From the NCBI GenBank assembly GCA_963556145.1, contig OY744468.1, positions 6,324,001 through 6,388,000 of the forward strand: a DNA stretch of 64,000 nt, in the 5' to 3' direction. This document shows, piece after piece, positions 10,029-20,787 of the stretch; position 1 is the stretch's first letter, and each line of letters opens with the position of its first letter. This stretch comes from Hygrocybe punicea. Taxonomy: Eukaryota; Basidiomycota; Agaricomycetes; Agaricales; Hygrophoraceae. The notes below the pieces were generated by a model. The model was not told the DNA's origin, did not search any database, and worked only from the letters and a program-made list of their open reading frames with translations. A program made the position numbers and the translations under genes.

Positions 10029-11780
10029 GTGAGAGGTAAGCCACTGGCTGGTTTACCAGCTGGTTCAACCTCATTTCAATGCTGTAGCATGGTGAAGGGC
10101 TGCACAATACCAGCCCATGTCCATCGGATCGTAATCCGGCTCACATTGTTGCTTCCCAAAGAAGATGTAGCCATTTACACAGGCATGTCACTCCGGTCGG
10201 TCGAAGGCATTCTCAAATACTCTGAAATGCACAAATGTGTTCAAGTTCAAGACCCTGTGGAGAAGAGGGCAAGAAGGGTCTTACAGGACCTAGACGTGGA
10301 GGTAAGTATGCTTCTATTAGAACACATTTGTAAACTCATTCATTTGCTCAGTATTTACTTGGAACCCAACCCCAGATATGTACCTTGACGAGCTGCAAGA
10401 GATGCTTGCAGTCTCATGCAGGGTCAATGTCTCTTGTGCAACTGTCTGGAGAACGCTTCAAAGGGCTGGATACACCATGAAGAAGGTATAATCCAGCGTT
10501 GATCATTCGCTAAGATGCTGATGTGTTACTAGATGATGCGTATTGCAGCCAAATGCTCTGCTGAGAAAAGACATGAATTAGTCGGTATCAAGCTCGACAA
10601 CTCGTCTTTGTCGATGAAAGTTCGGTTGATCGCCACACAACATATCGGGGTTATGGCCAGTCAGGGGTACACCCGCAGTGCTCTGGGGCTGTACTCGGAC
10701 CCGTACCCATCACGGGTACGTACCCGAGGCCAAAAGTACGGGTATGGCACGGGTTTTGCAGGGGTACAGGAAGAAACATGCAAAATACCCCATTTTTACC
10801 TGTTTTTGGTGGTTTTTATGGTTATTGTGGACAGAATACTGGCCGGATCCCTTCAGTGTAAAGGAACACAATGTTTAGAATACTGTGGGGAGTGTTGAGA
10901 GCATTTTTACATATTTTTACAAGCAATTATTCTCATTATATCCCTCAAAAACATGCAAAATACCCCATTTTTACCTGTTTTTGGTGGTTTTTATGGTTAT
11001 TGTGGACGGAATACTGGTCGGATCCCTTTAGTGTAAAGAAGCACAATGTTCAGAATACTGTGGGGAGTGTTGAGAGCATTTTTACATATTTTTACAAGCA
11101 ATGATTCTCATTATATCCCTCAAAAATAGCGAAAAATACCCCAAAAATTGAGTTTTTGATGTTTCTTCTCCCGAAAAAAATACAGCCCATACCCGCGTGG
11201 GTACTGCGGGTATTCTGAGGCTGGACTCGTACCCTTAACCCGTGGTACCCGTACTCTTAACCCCTGGGGGTATTGCATACCCTTGACCTGCCCTAATCAG
11301 GGTCAAGCATGGTCTATCTGTGAGATGAAATGCCCACAACAAGGCCTTCTTTGTATGCGGAAGGTGGTGAGAATTTGTGCCTCATTTTCTGAGTGAGCTA
11401 ATTGAACCTTTCTAGCTTTTCTGTTCTTCCCACTATCTCTTTGACCGATGGAGTCCTGCATTGTGATGTGCTTGAGGGAAATTTCATGAGTGAAACCTTT
11501 CAACAATTTATCGAGTTGCTCTTGGATCAAATGCAACAATATCCAGCAGATAATTCAGTCATCGTTATGGACAACTGTCACATACATAGGACTCCAGCCA
11601 TCCGAGAAAGGATTGAGGCTAGGTAAGATATTATGGGAACTTGTGCATATGATCTGATGTTCCTGTAGGGGAATGCAAATTGAATATCTCCCACCATACT
11701 CCCCTGATCTCAACCCCATCAAACTTGCATTCTCCTTCATGAAATATCAATTGCATCGCAATGGGGAGTATATACATTTG
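10029..11780 (+). pseudogene. Tc1/mariner-type (DDE_3-like) transposase, dead
   Basis: The fragments follow the usual order of a basidiomycete Tc1/mariner transposase. First comes a helix-turn-helix region (DVAIYTGMSLRSVEGILKY, about 10,165-10,220), then a second HTH-like exon at 10,380-10,490 (YLDELQEMLAV...TVWRTLQRAGYTMKK). Next is the first catalytic Asp in FVDESS (GAT at 10,613), then the second in VMDNCHIH (GAC at 11,570), then YSPDLNPIKLAFS. Introns of about 50 bp are likely between blocks. The family's third acidic residue (NPIE) is Lys here (AAA at 11,721), which removes the catalytic triad. Reading also needs frame changes, and a 630-bp insertion follows the first Asp. Terminal repeats were not identified. 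Confidence 0.85.
10667..11296. mobile_element. 630-bp insertion in the mariner pseudogene
   Basis: TCAGGG occurs at both ends (10,661-10,666 and 11,297-11,302). Removing one copy and the intervening DNA rejoins transposase-like sequence (TTYRGYGQSG, then the NAHNKAFFVCG region), so these are probably a 6-bp target duplication. Inside is a direct repeat of 175 bp (10,774-10,948 and 10,949-11,123). The flanks are rich in GGGTACGGGTA words, which recur at 13.6 kb. I see no convincing terminal inverted repeat and no coding region, so the class is unknown. Confidence 0.65.
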
Positions 11781-11799
11781 GAGATGACCATGATGAGTG

Positions 11800-13430
11800 A
11801 TTTGGACATTTTTGTAACTCTTCTCAAGGCAGTTTACATGGTTTCATCTGAACACTGTTTCGGCTGGTACTGAGGTTGTGGTTATATTTGAGTTTCACAC
11901 TGTTTCCCCTGTAACTGTATTGTTTGTCTCATCAATTGATCAATGCTCTTGAGTGGCTCTCAGTTGCATCCTGACTGGCTCAATGCCATAAGAAATTGAA
12001 ATGACAAGCCTTGAGAGAGTGTTCCACATTGGTTCAATGTCATCAATATATATATTGTGTTGCTCTTTGTGACTGTCCAATCTCATCTGAAGAGCAGTGG
12101 AATTGGCTCTCTCCTTATATTGTTGCAACATTGCTCAAAGCCCTTCATATTTTATCACAGTCCTGTTTGTCTGTAAGTTAAAGAATCATGACATTTTTAT
12201 CCTCCTTGCCTACATATTAGATGGCAAACCACTCAATCAACCATCAACAATAGCATCACAGGTATCCATGCCCTCATGCTGTAAATGGACAATTACCTCT
12301 AAGAATTTGAAAGACAGCTGTGCTAGATACAAGTGGGCTTTGAGATGAATGTGGCCTTGTCCTTATTCAGATATAAATGAGGCTTACGAAACACATGTGT
12401 GGAAGGGTTTCTATGGTATGTAGCACTAGGATTACAAATACACAGCAAAACATATATGGTAATCCAATATATGCAGATACATGTCCTTGTGAAATGCAAC
12501 ATAATGCGGTGCAGGGCAGGACAGGAACAGAGAGAAAAACAGAGACAGGAAGAAAGAAAAGAAAAGATAAATCATTACACAATAGCAAAACACAGGGGAG
12601 CATGTTCTGGTGCACAATGGAAGGAGATCTAATGATTGACAAGGAAATGATGATGAGGAATTGGATACAGACCTTAGTTCCAGGGCAGGAATTGCTAGTA
12701 TGTACACATATGGGCAGTGGGCCTGGTTTCATATGGCTAGACATGGTGTGAAACACAGAATTTCTCAGACCCAAGGAGCATCACATGGTTGGTGGGGGCA
12801 TAAGGTGTTCCATAGGGGTACATGGCAGCCTTCTTCCTGATGGGTGATGACACATTGAAGTTCTCATTGGCAAGAATGAAGTGGCCATTTGCCCCAAAAG
12901 TGTTGATAGGCTCATCAATGAAGCTTCACAATGTGAATCATGTGATCCCCACCTGGAGATTTGGTCCATGAAAGAGAAAAAGACTGTGTCAGTGTCTCCA
13001 CACTGTTTGGACTTGAGCAGAATTGTTTTGCATTCACTGGAAAATATATCAGAGAGCCAGTCAGCATTGTCATATGTCAGTGGTGTGGGTGTCATTGTAT
13101 CATATCCTGTTGGAGGTTCTCAAAGATGGAGAGCATTGCATGATGATGGTATTTGTCTGCTAATCCACTAGCCAGAAGCATTGCATGATGTGTAAGGCCT
13201 CATGCAACATTCATATGGAGCATGGTTGAAGACAGGAGGTCAATAATATGTGGTTCCATCTGCAGTCTCTTTGTCAATATGGAAACTGCTACCAAGTCAC
13301 TATCACTCTGACATCTGATGACAGTCCAAAGGGTGACATTTGATGCTAATGTGGAGGCCAATTACAATGATAATGGTGTTTGTCCAACCCAGAGCCCCAG
13401 TCAAGAGCATCACCCAGGGCCTGTTCACAT
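11800..13430. other. No supportable gene
   Basis: Short open frames occur on both strands. On the minus strand at 12,740-13,400 some stretches look protein-like (for example FIDEPINTFGANGHFILANE and AAMYPYGTPYAPTNHV), but stops and frame changes separate them and I do not recognise the family. This may be a decayed coding relic. Confidence 0.35.
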
Positions 13431-13484
13431 CATCCAAGTTCACAAGGAGCAGCGTTGCTAACACTCAGTTTGAATAACACTTGT

Positions 13485-13600
13485 CCTGCATGAGGTTCAA
13501 TGGAAGGATGAGGGAAGCTAAGGAGGTCCAGTGAGGCACAAAAGGGGTGAGGGTAATAGAGGTTTCCAACACTTGAGTTGAATAGCACTTGTACTAGGCA
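13485..13600. repeat. About 110-bp dispersed repeat module, copy 1
   Basis: The words CACTTGTCCTGC, GGATGAGGGAAGCT and GGTGAGGGTAAT occur here in order. The same order recurs at 16,660-16,770, and in reverse complement at 16,790-16,895 and 16,905-16,975. It has no coding sense. Confidence 0.65.
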
Positions 13601-13740
13601 ATGACATGGGTACGGGTAACCCGCACGGGTTGCGGGTACGGGTACTGCTGGGTACGGGTACGGGTTACCTTTTTTGGACCCAGGCAAAACCCGTACCCAT
13701 GACTGTGGGTCTTGGTATACCCACAGGTACTGGCCCAAAC
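13600..13740. repeat. GGGTACGGGTA-rich block
   Basis: Repeated GGGTACGGGTA and its complement CCCGTACCC alternate in both orientations. The same words flank the 630-bp insertion at 10.7-11.3 kb and appear as decayed forms near 14,605-14,690 and 16,575-16,640. They likely mark the ends of a small repeat family. Confidence 0.6.
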
Positions 13741-14550
13741 AGAGCCACACAGCTTCATGGGAATTCTCAACACAAATACCACGACAACGACACCCAGCAA
13801 TGCATCTGTGCCCCCACAGGCTGCCCCACGCACACACGCATCCGCGACAACACAGACGACGCCGATAGCCACCACTTCCATGGCAACACAACACCAACCA
13901 CCTGCCAAACGGCCCCATCCTTGTGCGAAACCGTGTCCCAGCATGATGTTACATGCCCACTGTAAGAAGCAACAGCAACCGCGTTGCATGATGCCCCGTC
14001 GTCAAATAGTGCCCCAATGCGAACCCCCGTGTCCAAAACCCAAAGGGAGATGCATCACGCACCCACGTCAGCCCCAAACACACCGTCCCCGCTGCAAAAC
14101 ACGTCCGAACACGTCTCAAGTCCCACCCCAGCCCCAAACCCCATGCCCGTGCAAGAAAACGCGTTCAAACGCGTCCCAGACTGCAGTCCCACAACACCTG
14201 ACCATTTGATGCCCACACAGGCCCCAAAGCCCATGCCCGTGCAACAGAACGTGCCCAAACATGCCCCAGACCCCGTTCCCCCCCCAATACATGCCCACAT
14301 GCGCCCACAATCACGACACCGCCATCCAGACGCCGCAACTGCGAACGCCAAGGCTAAATGGCATCGAAATGCGGGCTGACGCGTACGCGACAACAGAGGA
14401 GGATGAGAGGGAGGGGAGGATGGGAGATGGTGCGGGGAATGAGGAGACGGATACGATGGGCAAGGGTCTCTTGCCCACGAGAACCCAACCCATCGTGTGG
14501 TTCCCAGCCCCCCCACTCTTCGCGTTTGCACAGCGCCACATCAATTGATG
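13740..14550 (+). other. Pro/Thr/His-rich low-complexity block, coding status unclear
   Basis: The plus strand is C/A-rich with many CCCCA and ACGCA words, so overlapping frames stay open for up to 165 codons. They read as Pro, Thr, Ala, His and Gln with no domain. The best case for coding is a frame with repeated PMPVQ(E/Q)N words at 14,110-14,260. Composition alone can explain the openness. Confidence 0.25.
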
Positions 14551-14785
14551 TGCGTGTCAGCGATGTGAGGTAGATGTGGGCTGGAACCCACCAGGTTTCC
14601 TGCGCGGGTCAATACCCATACCTGACCTGCCCCGCCACCCGCCATCTACCCGCTGAAAAAAGACCCATGGGTAGATGGGTACGGTGTCATGATCCAAACA
14701 GGATTCGGATCAAAACATAGTAATATGCTGTCACTAGTCACCATCCCTACAGCACACATCACATTACAAGGACCATTCATACTGG

Positions 14786-14995
14786 AATGCCCCCATCTGC
14801 ATATGGAGTAGAAAGGAATACCCTTATCTGCATATAGGACACACAGGAAATCCTTATCTGCACATAGGACATACATGAAACCCTTATCTAAACAAGGGAC
14901 ATGCAAGGAAACCCTTATCTACAGAAGGGACATACAAGAAAACCCTTATCTATGCAGAGGAAATGAAGGAATACCCTTATCTTAACTGATAAGGC
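14786..14995. repeat. About 33-bp tandem repeat carrying CCCTTATCT (GATA-type sites)
   Basis: Six or so units read (A/C)CCTTATCT, then a variable four to eight bases, then AGGACATACA and GGAAA. TTATCT is the reverse complement of AGATAA, the binding word of GATA-family regulators. Further TTATC words continue to about 15,180. Whether the sites are used is unknown. Confidence 0.6.
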
Positions 14996-15290
14996 CCCCA
15001 AAACATCTTATCAGAGGCCAAAGAAGCACAAGAAGCACAGCCACATCCTTATCTCCAATCATAGAGATAACACATGCCACCCATCATTCCCTGATCAAGA
15101 AGCACATCACATTTGATATCAATTGATCAAATACAGCCCAGCCCTGATCTCATCTTTTTCTTAACTGATAAGGATACACACATGGCATGGCATCAATTGA
15201 TCAAGAAGCACAGCCTCAGAAAGATGATTCTAGAAGCACACCCTGGCACAGCCCTTGCCTTTGATTCACACACCCAAGATTAGACCAGCA

Positions 15291-15650
15291 GCATGACTCA
15301 CTCCCATCAAATGTGACTCATTGGTCTATCCATGACAAATTATGACCCTTATGACATACTCATGACCCCCCATGACTCATTATGACCACCCATGACTAAT
15401 TATGACTATTTCTGACTCATTATGCCCCCTCCTTTAATTATAATACCTATGTGACTCATTAATTGACTCTGTATGAGTCACAAACCCATGCCTTCCTTTC
15501 TTATGACTCCTTATGAGTCATAACCCCCCATGCCTTTCATCATTATGACTCTTATGAGTCATAAACCTATGCCTCTCCTCTATATGACTCCCTATGAGTC
15601 ATATCCTATGTTCTCCATTTCATATACCATTCTATGACTCAGTATGACTC
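15291..15650. promoter_or_regulatory. Array of 15 TGACTC/GAGTCA sites ahead of a TATA box
   Basis: I count eleven TGACTC and four GAGTCA words in 360 bp, often as TATGACTC or paired as TATGACTC...ATGAGTCATA. This is the half-site or full site of Gcn4/AP-1-type bZIP proteins (TGACTCA). A TATA-like GGTATATATAG follows at 15,664-15,674. The arrangement looks like an enhancer and core promoter, possibly the U3 part of a long terminal repeat, but I could not define LTR ends or a downstream product. Confidence 0.5.
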
Positions 15651-15663
15651 CTACTGTAGAATA

Positions 15664-15674
15664 GGTATATATAG
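15664..15674 (+). promoter_or_regulatory. TATA-box-like element
   Basis: GGTATATATAG lies 14 bp after the last TGACTC site. No clear coding region follows on the plus strand for more than 1 kb, so its target is unknown. Confidence 0.35.
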
Positions 15675-15679
15675 AGCCC

Positions 15680-17870
15680 AGTTTCTGCTGGAGATGGCTC
15701 AGTCACCTAATCTGACAGGCCCAGTCACAGGACAGTCCCTCTCCCAGATTCTGATTCACCCCATCTGTATTTGTTTGTATTACCTACTTTGGTAGTAGCT
15801 GGTACCCAAATACCAATTGCAGTTCAAGTCATCATTCATTTGTTTAAGGATATCAATCTCAGATTTATTGATACTCCCTTATTACTTGTTTGATATATAT
15901 TCTTTGTGTTCTGTCACATAGTACAGTCACATTCATTTTCTTTCAAGTTCTATTGGTCATCACCAAAGATATCCCAGTACTTTATTCTGCACTAGTAGCC
16001 AATGTGCGTTTGAAGCTTCGGAATAAAGTCCGATATCTTGATTATCAATTCTACTTGCCTATTGTTCAGTTCATTCATTCTGTACATAGTATTTTTTCAC
16101 ACCTCCCTTTTGTTTGACATCTACTGTTACACTCGCCCATCGCCCATCGTCTATCGTCTATCGCCCATCATCTATTGCTCATCTCTGTTGTACCTTTGCT
16201 CATTGTATACTTGCTACTTGTATACTTGACTGTTGTACACTCATTCATCTTACACTGTTCATACTTGCTTGAGTTATTTCCACTTATACTCTTGCATACC
16301 TCTTGTCACTCAAAGTCTTTACCTTCAGTAGGGAAGACCTCACTGTTCACTCATCCTCTATAAGTCATACATCTGACTTATATTATTGTCAAGTATTTGT
16401 TGTATCCCTCAAAGCTAACCTTTGATAGGATTCACACCACAACCCAACCACCCAACAGGAATAACCCAGAGTTATTAAAGAGCTAAATCCTTGATCCCAA
16501 AGGACAACAAGGTAATTTCCCGATCAACGACGCACTCCGGAAACCCTTGGTGTGGATTTGTTCAAACACTTCCCACGCAAAACAACGGGTTGGAGCGGGT
16601 CCAGGTACAGGTTGGCCTCAGGACACCCGTGGGTATACCCGTGTCATTGCCTAACTTGTACTGCATGAATGGTGATGCAAGGATGAGGGAAGCTGAGAAG
16701 GTCCTGTTAAGCACGAAAGAGGTGAGGGTGATGGAAAGAGTTTTGCTGATACTTGATTTGAATAGCACTTGTCCTGCGTGAATTGTGAAGTGTCGGCAAA
16801 ACTCTTTCCATTACCCTCACCTCTTTTGTGCCTCACTGGACCTGCTTAGCTTTGCTCATCGTTCCATCAACAGTCACACAGGACAAATGCTATTCAACTC
16901 ATGTATCAGCTGAACTCCCTCAAGTACCCTCACCTCTTGTGTGCCTCACTGGACCTGCTTAGCTTTGCTCATGTGACTGACAACAAGTTGTTGTAGCCTT
17001 TCACTACCCTCACCCCATTTCGCCACACTCCCACTTCTCACCACCCCAGGTCCCCAGTAATGATGGCAATGATGATGATGGTGACAATGAGGATAATTTG
17101 AACCAAGACTGCCACCCCAGACACCCTCAAAACTGTGCAGGAGTGCTCCCAACATTTTTTACCAATGCCTCGAACTTCAAAACTGGCAGTGGACCAGGCA
17201 CACAGCAATGAAGATGGCAACAGCAATGTCAAGGGTTGCCCATGGAAATTGCATTGTCAATGGTGTCCTCATTGATGAGATATTGCTGCTGCCACCACCT
17301 TTGCTGCTGCCCCTGCACAACTCAATGCTGAAACTGATTGGGACTGTGAAAATCATAAGAAAAATGATAGAGACATCATAGATGACATCTCAATTGTCTA
17401 TATTTATGTTGGAATGCTGGGGGGGCCATGGGGGGCCCCAAGGGCAGAGGTGAGTACCCACCCCCCACCCACTTTTTCCCCAATGTACTGACCTGTTCTC
17501 GCTGCTCATTCAGGGCTGGGAACCATTATTCATCCCTCCCCTTGCCTTATCCACCAGCAAACTTGCCTCAGAGCTACGTGGGTGATAAACCAAGCACATA
17601 TTGCCTCACATGCCAACCAGCATCATGACCTGTCTGTGCAAATTGCTTCATATGATGTTACCTTTGGCTGCTCTCTCCTTTCAGATTGCATTTGGGTGAT
17701 ATGACCTCTGAGTCAGAGCTGGGCTGCATATCCTTCATGATGGCCTCATGGATATCATCAAATTAAGTGGATGAAAGGAAAAAGGTGCTATTGGTTTGAC
17801 AGAGCAAAATACAGCTGTTTTGTAAAAGCATCATTCAAAAAAAATGTTGGACTATATTCAAGGCTGGTCT
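15680..17870. other. Gene-poor stretch with dispersed repeats
   Basis: A short C(A/G)TCGCCCATCGTCTATCG run occurs at 16,130-16,180. Only short open frames are present. At 17,040-17,210 a plus frame reads an acidic Asp/Asn-rich block, but it has no domain or clear start. Confidence 0.4.
16640..16980. repeat. Dispersed repeat module, one direct and two inverted copies
   Basis: The module described at 13,485 occurs directly at 16,660-16,770 and inverted at 16,790-16,895 and 16,905-16,975. A hairpin with the stem GGAAAGAGTTTTGC (16,733-16,746) pairs with GCAAAACTCTTTCC ending at 16,809, at the junction of the direct and first inverted copies. Confidence 0.65.
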
Positions 17871-19565
17871 CCTTTGTCAGTCATTCATTAGCAGCTTTCT
17901 GAAAGCAAGGAACAAGGTCAACAGCAGCACGCAAACTAGAAAGCTGAATTATATCTCCCATCTGCATACCATTGGACCAGGTGCTGTGTCGAAGGATGAA
18001 CATATTCGTAGTGGGATCAGGACCATGATGTGATGTTGAATTTGGAGCACTACAGCTCTGCTGTACAATATCAAAGCACTGCACATATGCAAAAAAGGAG
18101 TCAAAAATTGGGTGCTTCTGAGTTTTGATACTAGGAACAGCTCGAAAGATGAGACGTAGTTGTACCACTGAATGCCCTGATTTTCACATTGAAATTTGTG
18201 AAAGGTGTGCTTTTAATGGGTGAGGAGAACATACCAGCAAGTTCACTCTTGGGCCAGATAAAATGAGGGTCTGTATTTGCTATGGCTTTGTTGTAGCGTC
18301 CAACTGGCCAATCTTTGTTAGGAGGGAGTGCATTCAGTTTCTTGGATGGGAGAATGACCTCTGGATGATGGTAATCTCTCGACTGCAGCCAGACACCTGT
18401 CCACACCTCCAGCTTCTCAAAGGGAAACACGGCTTGAGCCACACCATGGTGGTGACCTCCAATAGAATAAACTGAGTTATTGCCCTGTTTAAGGTGCACG
18501 AAGAAGTATGAAAGAGCCGGAATGAGATCAGGAAGGGAAAATGTGGTGGCGACAGCTTCTGGAGTCATCCTATAGAAAGTCGGGTCTCTGGACAAATGAA
18601 ATGCCATCGATGTGACACTGAAAGTGTGCAATGGGAACAGAGTGGAAGCATCTTTTTGATGTGCAAGACGATTGGCCTCTTGGAAGTAATCCTTGAGTGT
18701 GCAGTGATGCCCAAAGATTGGGATGGGATTGATGTCATCCTCAGCCGTCTCCACATGATAATCGTGAGCAGGATTGGATTCAGGCTCAGGTAGGTCATCA
18801 TCTTGATCATGTAGCGCTTCAATGTATTGTTTTCCCAGCTTGATTCCCGATTCATGGATAGATGTAGCAAGCTCAAAACGCCGACATTTATCAATACAGT
18901 CCAGAGTACGACATATTTGCTTCTCGTGGTTTTGATTGTTACCTGCTCTTGCAGGCTCTTTCACAACTTCAATATGTGCATGTTCTGTGACATCGGCACT
19001 CCATTGAATGACAGCTCCATTTGCCTGAATGTTTACAACCATGCTTTGCAAAAGCTCTAACTTCGGTATTTCCCAATGTGTGATTGGTTGTTTTTTCTTC
19101 CCAGTCTGGGCACCAGCATCCATGATTGCTTGTTTGTGGTCATGAAATCGTCGTAGTACTGCTTCCATCTGTGTACAATGTTCATCGTCCATAATGGGGG
19201 CTTGAGCAAGATACCGAAATCCTGTAGTGCACAAATAGTGATGACAAATGCAGGTGGTGCCGCTCCAGCAATGACTGGTATGATATATCACTGTATATCT
19301 CGATGTTGGCATCCTGTCACTTGCTTCATTCGAGATATGCTGGACTTAAAATGTTGGTAGCCAGTATGAGGATGAAGGATGAAAAATCGAAAGTCAATCT
19401 CATCACCACCAAGGACATTGATGCACCAATATGACGCTCCACGTGCACTTTTATTATTTGTGCAATAAACACTGCACGTTTGCGTGATTTCGGGTATCTT
19501 TTCTTTCTCCTGCCTTCTCCTGCCCCCCTACCCTTCCCCACCACCCCCGCTCTACCCACAAAGTG

Positions 19566-19776
19566 ATGGCGGACGATGAAGAGCAAGCCGGGAGGGTGGT
19601 GTGCCCACATACCGGCACAGGTAAGTCGCTGGTCCCTCACATCTGGCTTCTACTAACAACAACCACTATGACCAGGCAATGTCGGCATCACTGGAAACAG
19701 TGACAACAAGGATGAACCGGAGCAAGAGCAACAGTTGGGGAATGAGGACAACAAGTCCCCGCCCTTCTCCCTGTAG
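19566..19776 (+). CDS. Two-exon micro-gene in left arm, acidic 51-residue peptide
   Basis: Exon 1, 19,566-19,620, reads MADDEEQAGRVVCPHTGTG and ends CACAG before a consensus GTAAGT donor. Exon 2, 19,676-19,776, after ACCAG, reads NVGITGNSDNKDEP, later GNEDNKSPPFSL, then TAG. Together the exons give 51 residues plus stop in frame. The same exon structure exists on the opposite strand of the right arm with mostly conservative differences. I do not recognise the peptide. It could be a structural relic rather than a translated product, because the inner arm also repeats the GNEDNKSP word. Confidence 0.45.
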
Positions 19777-20572
19777 CCCAGCCCCTCCACCGCCTCCCCA
19801 AACCAACCACCACCTCGCGAATGGGTACGGCGGCGTCAATTGACGCGTGCACAGCATTTGCGAGGTGAACACGGGGCTGACGACAATGGACAGGGCAGGA
19901 ACAGTGGGAAAGGGAACGAGGACAACAAGTCCCCATCCCTCTCCCTGCTGCCCAGCCCTCTGTCGCCTCCCCTGCCTCCCCCGCCCACCACACCTCACGA
20001 ATGGGTATGGCCACGTCAATTGACATGTGCACGGCTTTCGAGAGGACATCGACATCAAAGGAAACAGCGACAATGAGGCTGGATGGGGCAAGAACAACAG
20101 TGAGGGGGGAATGAGGACAACAAGGCCTCACCCCTCTCCCTGTAGCCCTGCCTCCATCTCACGAACATGTGCATCTATGTTTCACAAGGTTTTCAGTAGG
20201 TATACCTGTTTTTTCTTTTCTTTTGCAAATCTCTACATATATTTAAAAAATGAAAAATACCTACTTATATGCACCTTCCGTGAAAGGGCGGGTGGCCTGA
20301 ACACCTCGCGAATTTCGTACACACATCAATTGATGTGGCCATACCCATTCGTGAGGTATGGTGGGCGGGGGAGGTGGGGGAGGCAACAGAGGGCTGGGCA
20401 GCAGGGAGAGGGATGGGGACTTGTTGTCCTCGTTCCCTTTCCCACTGTTCCTGCCCTGTCCATTGTCGTCAGCCTTGTGTTCACCTCGTAAATGCCGTGC
20501 ACACATCAATTGATGCCGCCGTACCCATTCGCGAGGTGGTGGTTGGTTTGGGGAGGCGGTGGAGGGGCTGGG

Positions 20573-20787
20573 CTACAAGGAGAAGGGCGGGGACTTGTTG
20601 TCCTCGTTCCCCAACCGTTGCTCTTGCCCTGGTTCATCCTCATTGTCACTGTTTCCAGTGATGCCGACATCGCCCGGTGGCCCTGGTTATAGTGGTTGTT
20701 GTTAGTAGAAGCCAGATGGTGAGGTGACTTACCTGTGCCGGTACGTGGGCACACCACCCTTCTGGCTTGCTCTCCATCACCCGCCAT
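20573..20787 (-). CDS. Two-exon micro-gene in right arm, acidic 54-residue peptide
   Basis: Exon 1 (20,787-20,733) is 55 nt, the same length as in the left arm, reads MAGDGEQARRVVCPRTGTG and ends at a GTAAGT donor. Exon 2 (20,682-20,573) reads PPGDVGITGNSDNEDEP, then GNEDNKSPPFSL and a TAG stop. Exon total is 165 nt, in frame. It differs from the left-arm peptide at about ten positions and by three extra residues at the splice junction. The two micro-genes point towards each other. The function is unknown. Confidence 0.45.

Noticed and set aside
12740..13400. Possible retroelement gag/pol relic on the minus strand
   Set aside because: Short protein-like pieces are split by stops and frame changes and lack any diagnostic motif.
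15890..16363. Short hydrophobic plus-strand frames after the TATA box
   Set aside because: Under 80 codons, overlapping, with no domain. They follow from T-rich composition.
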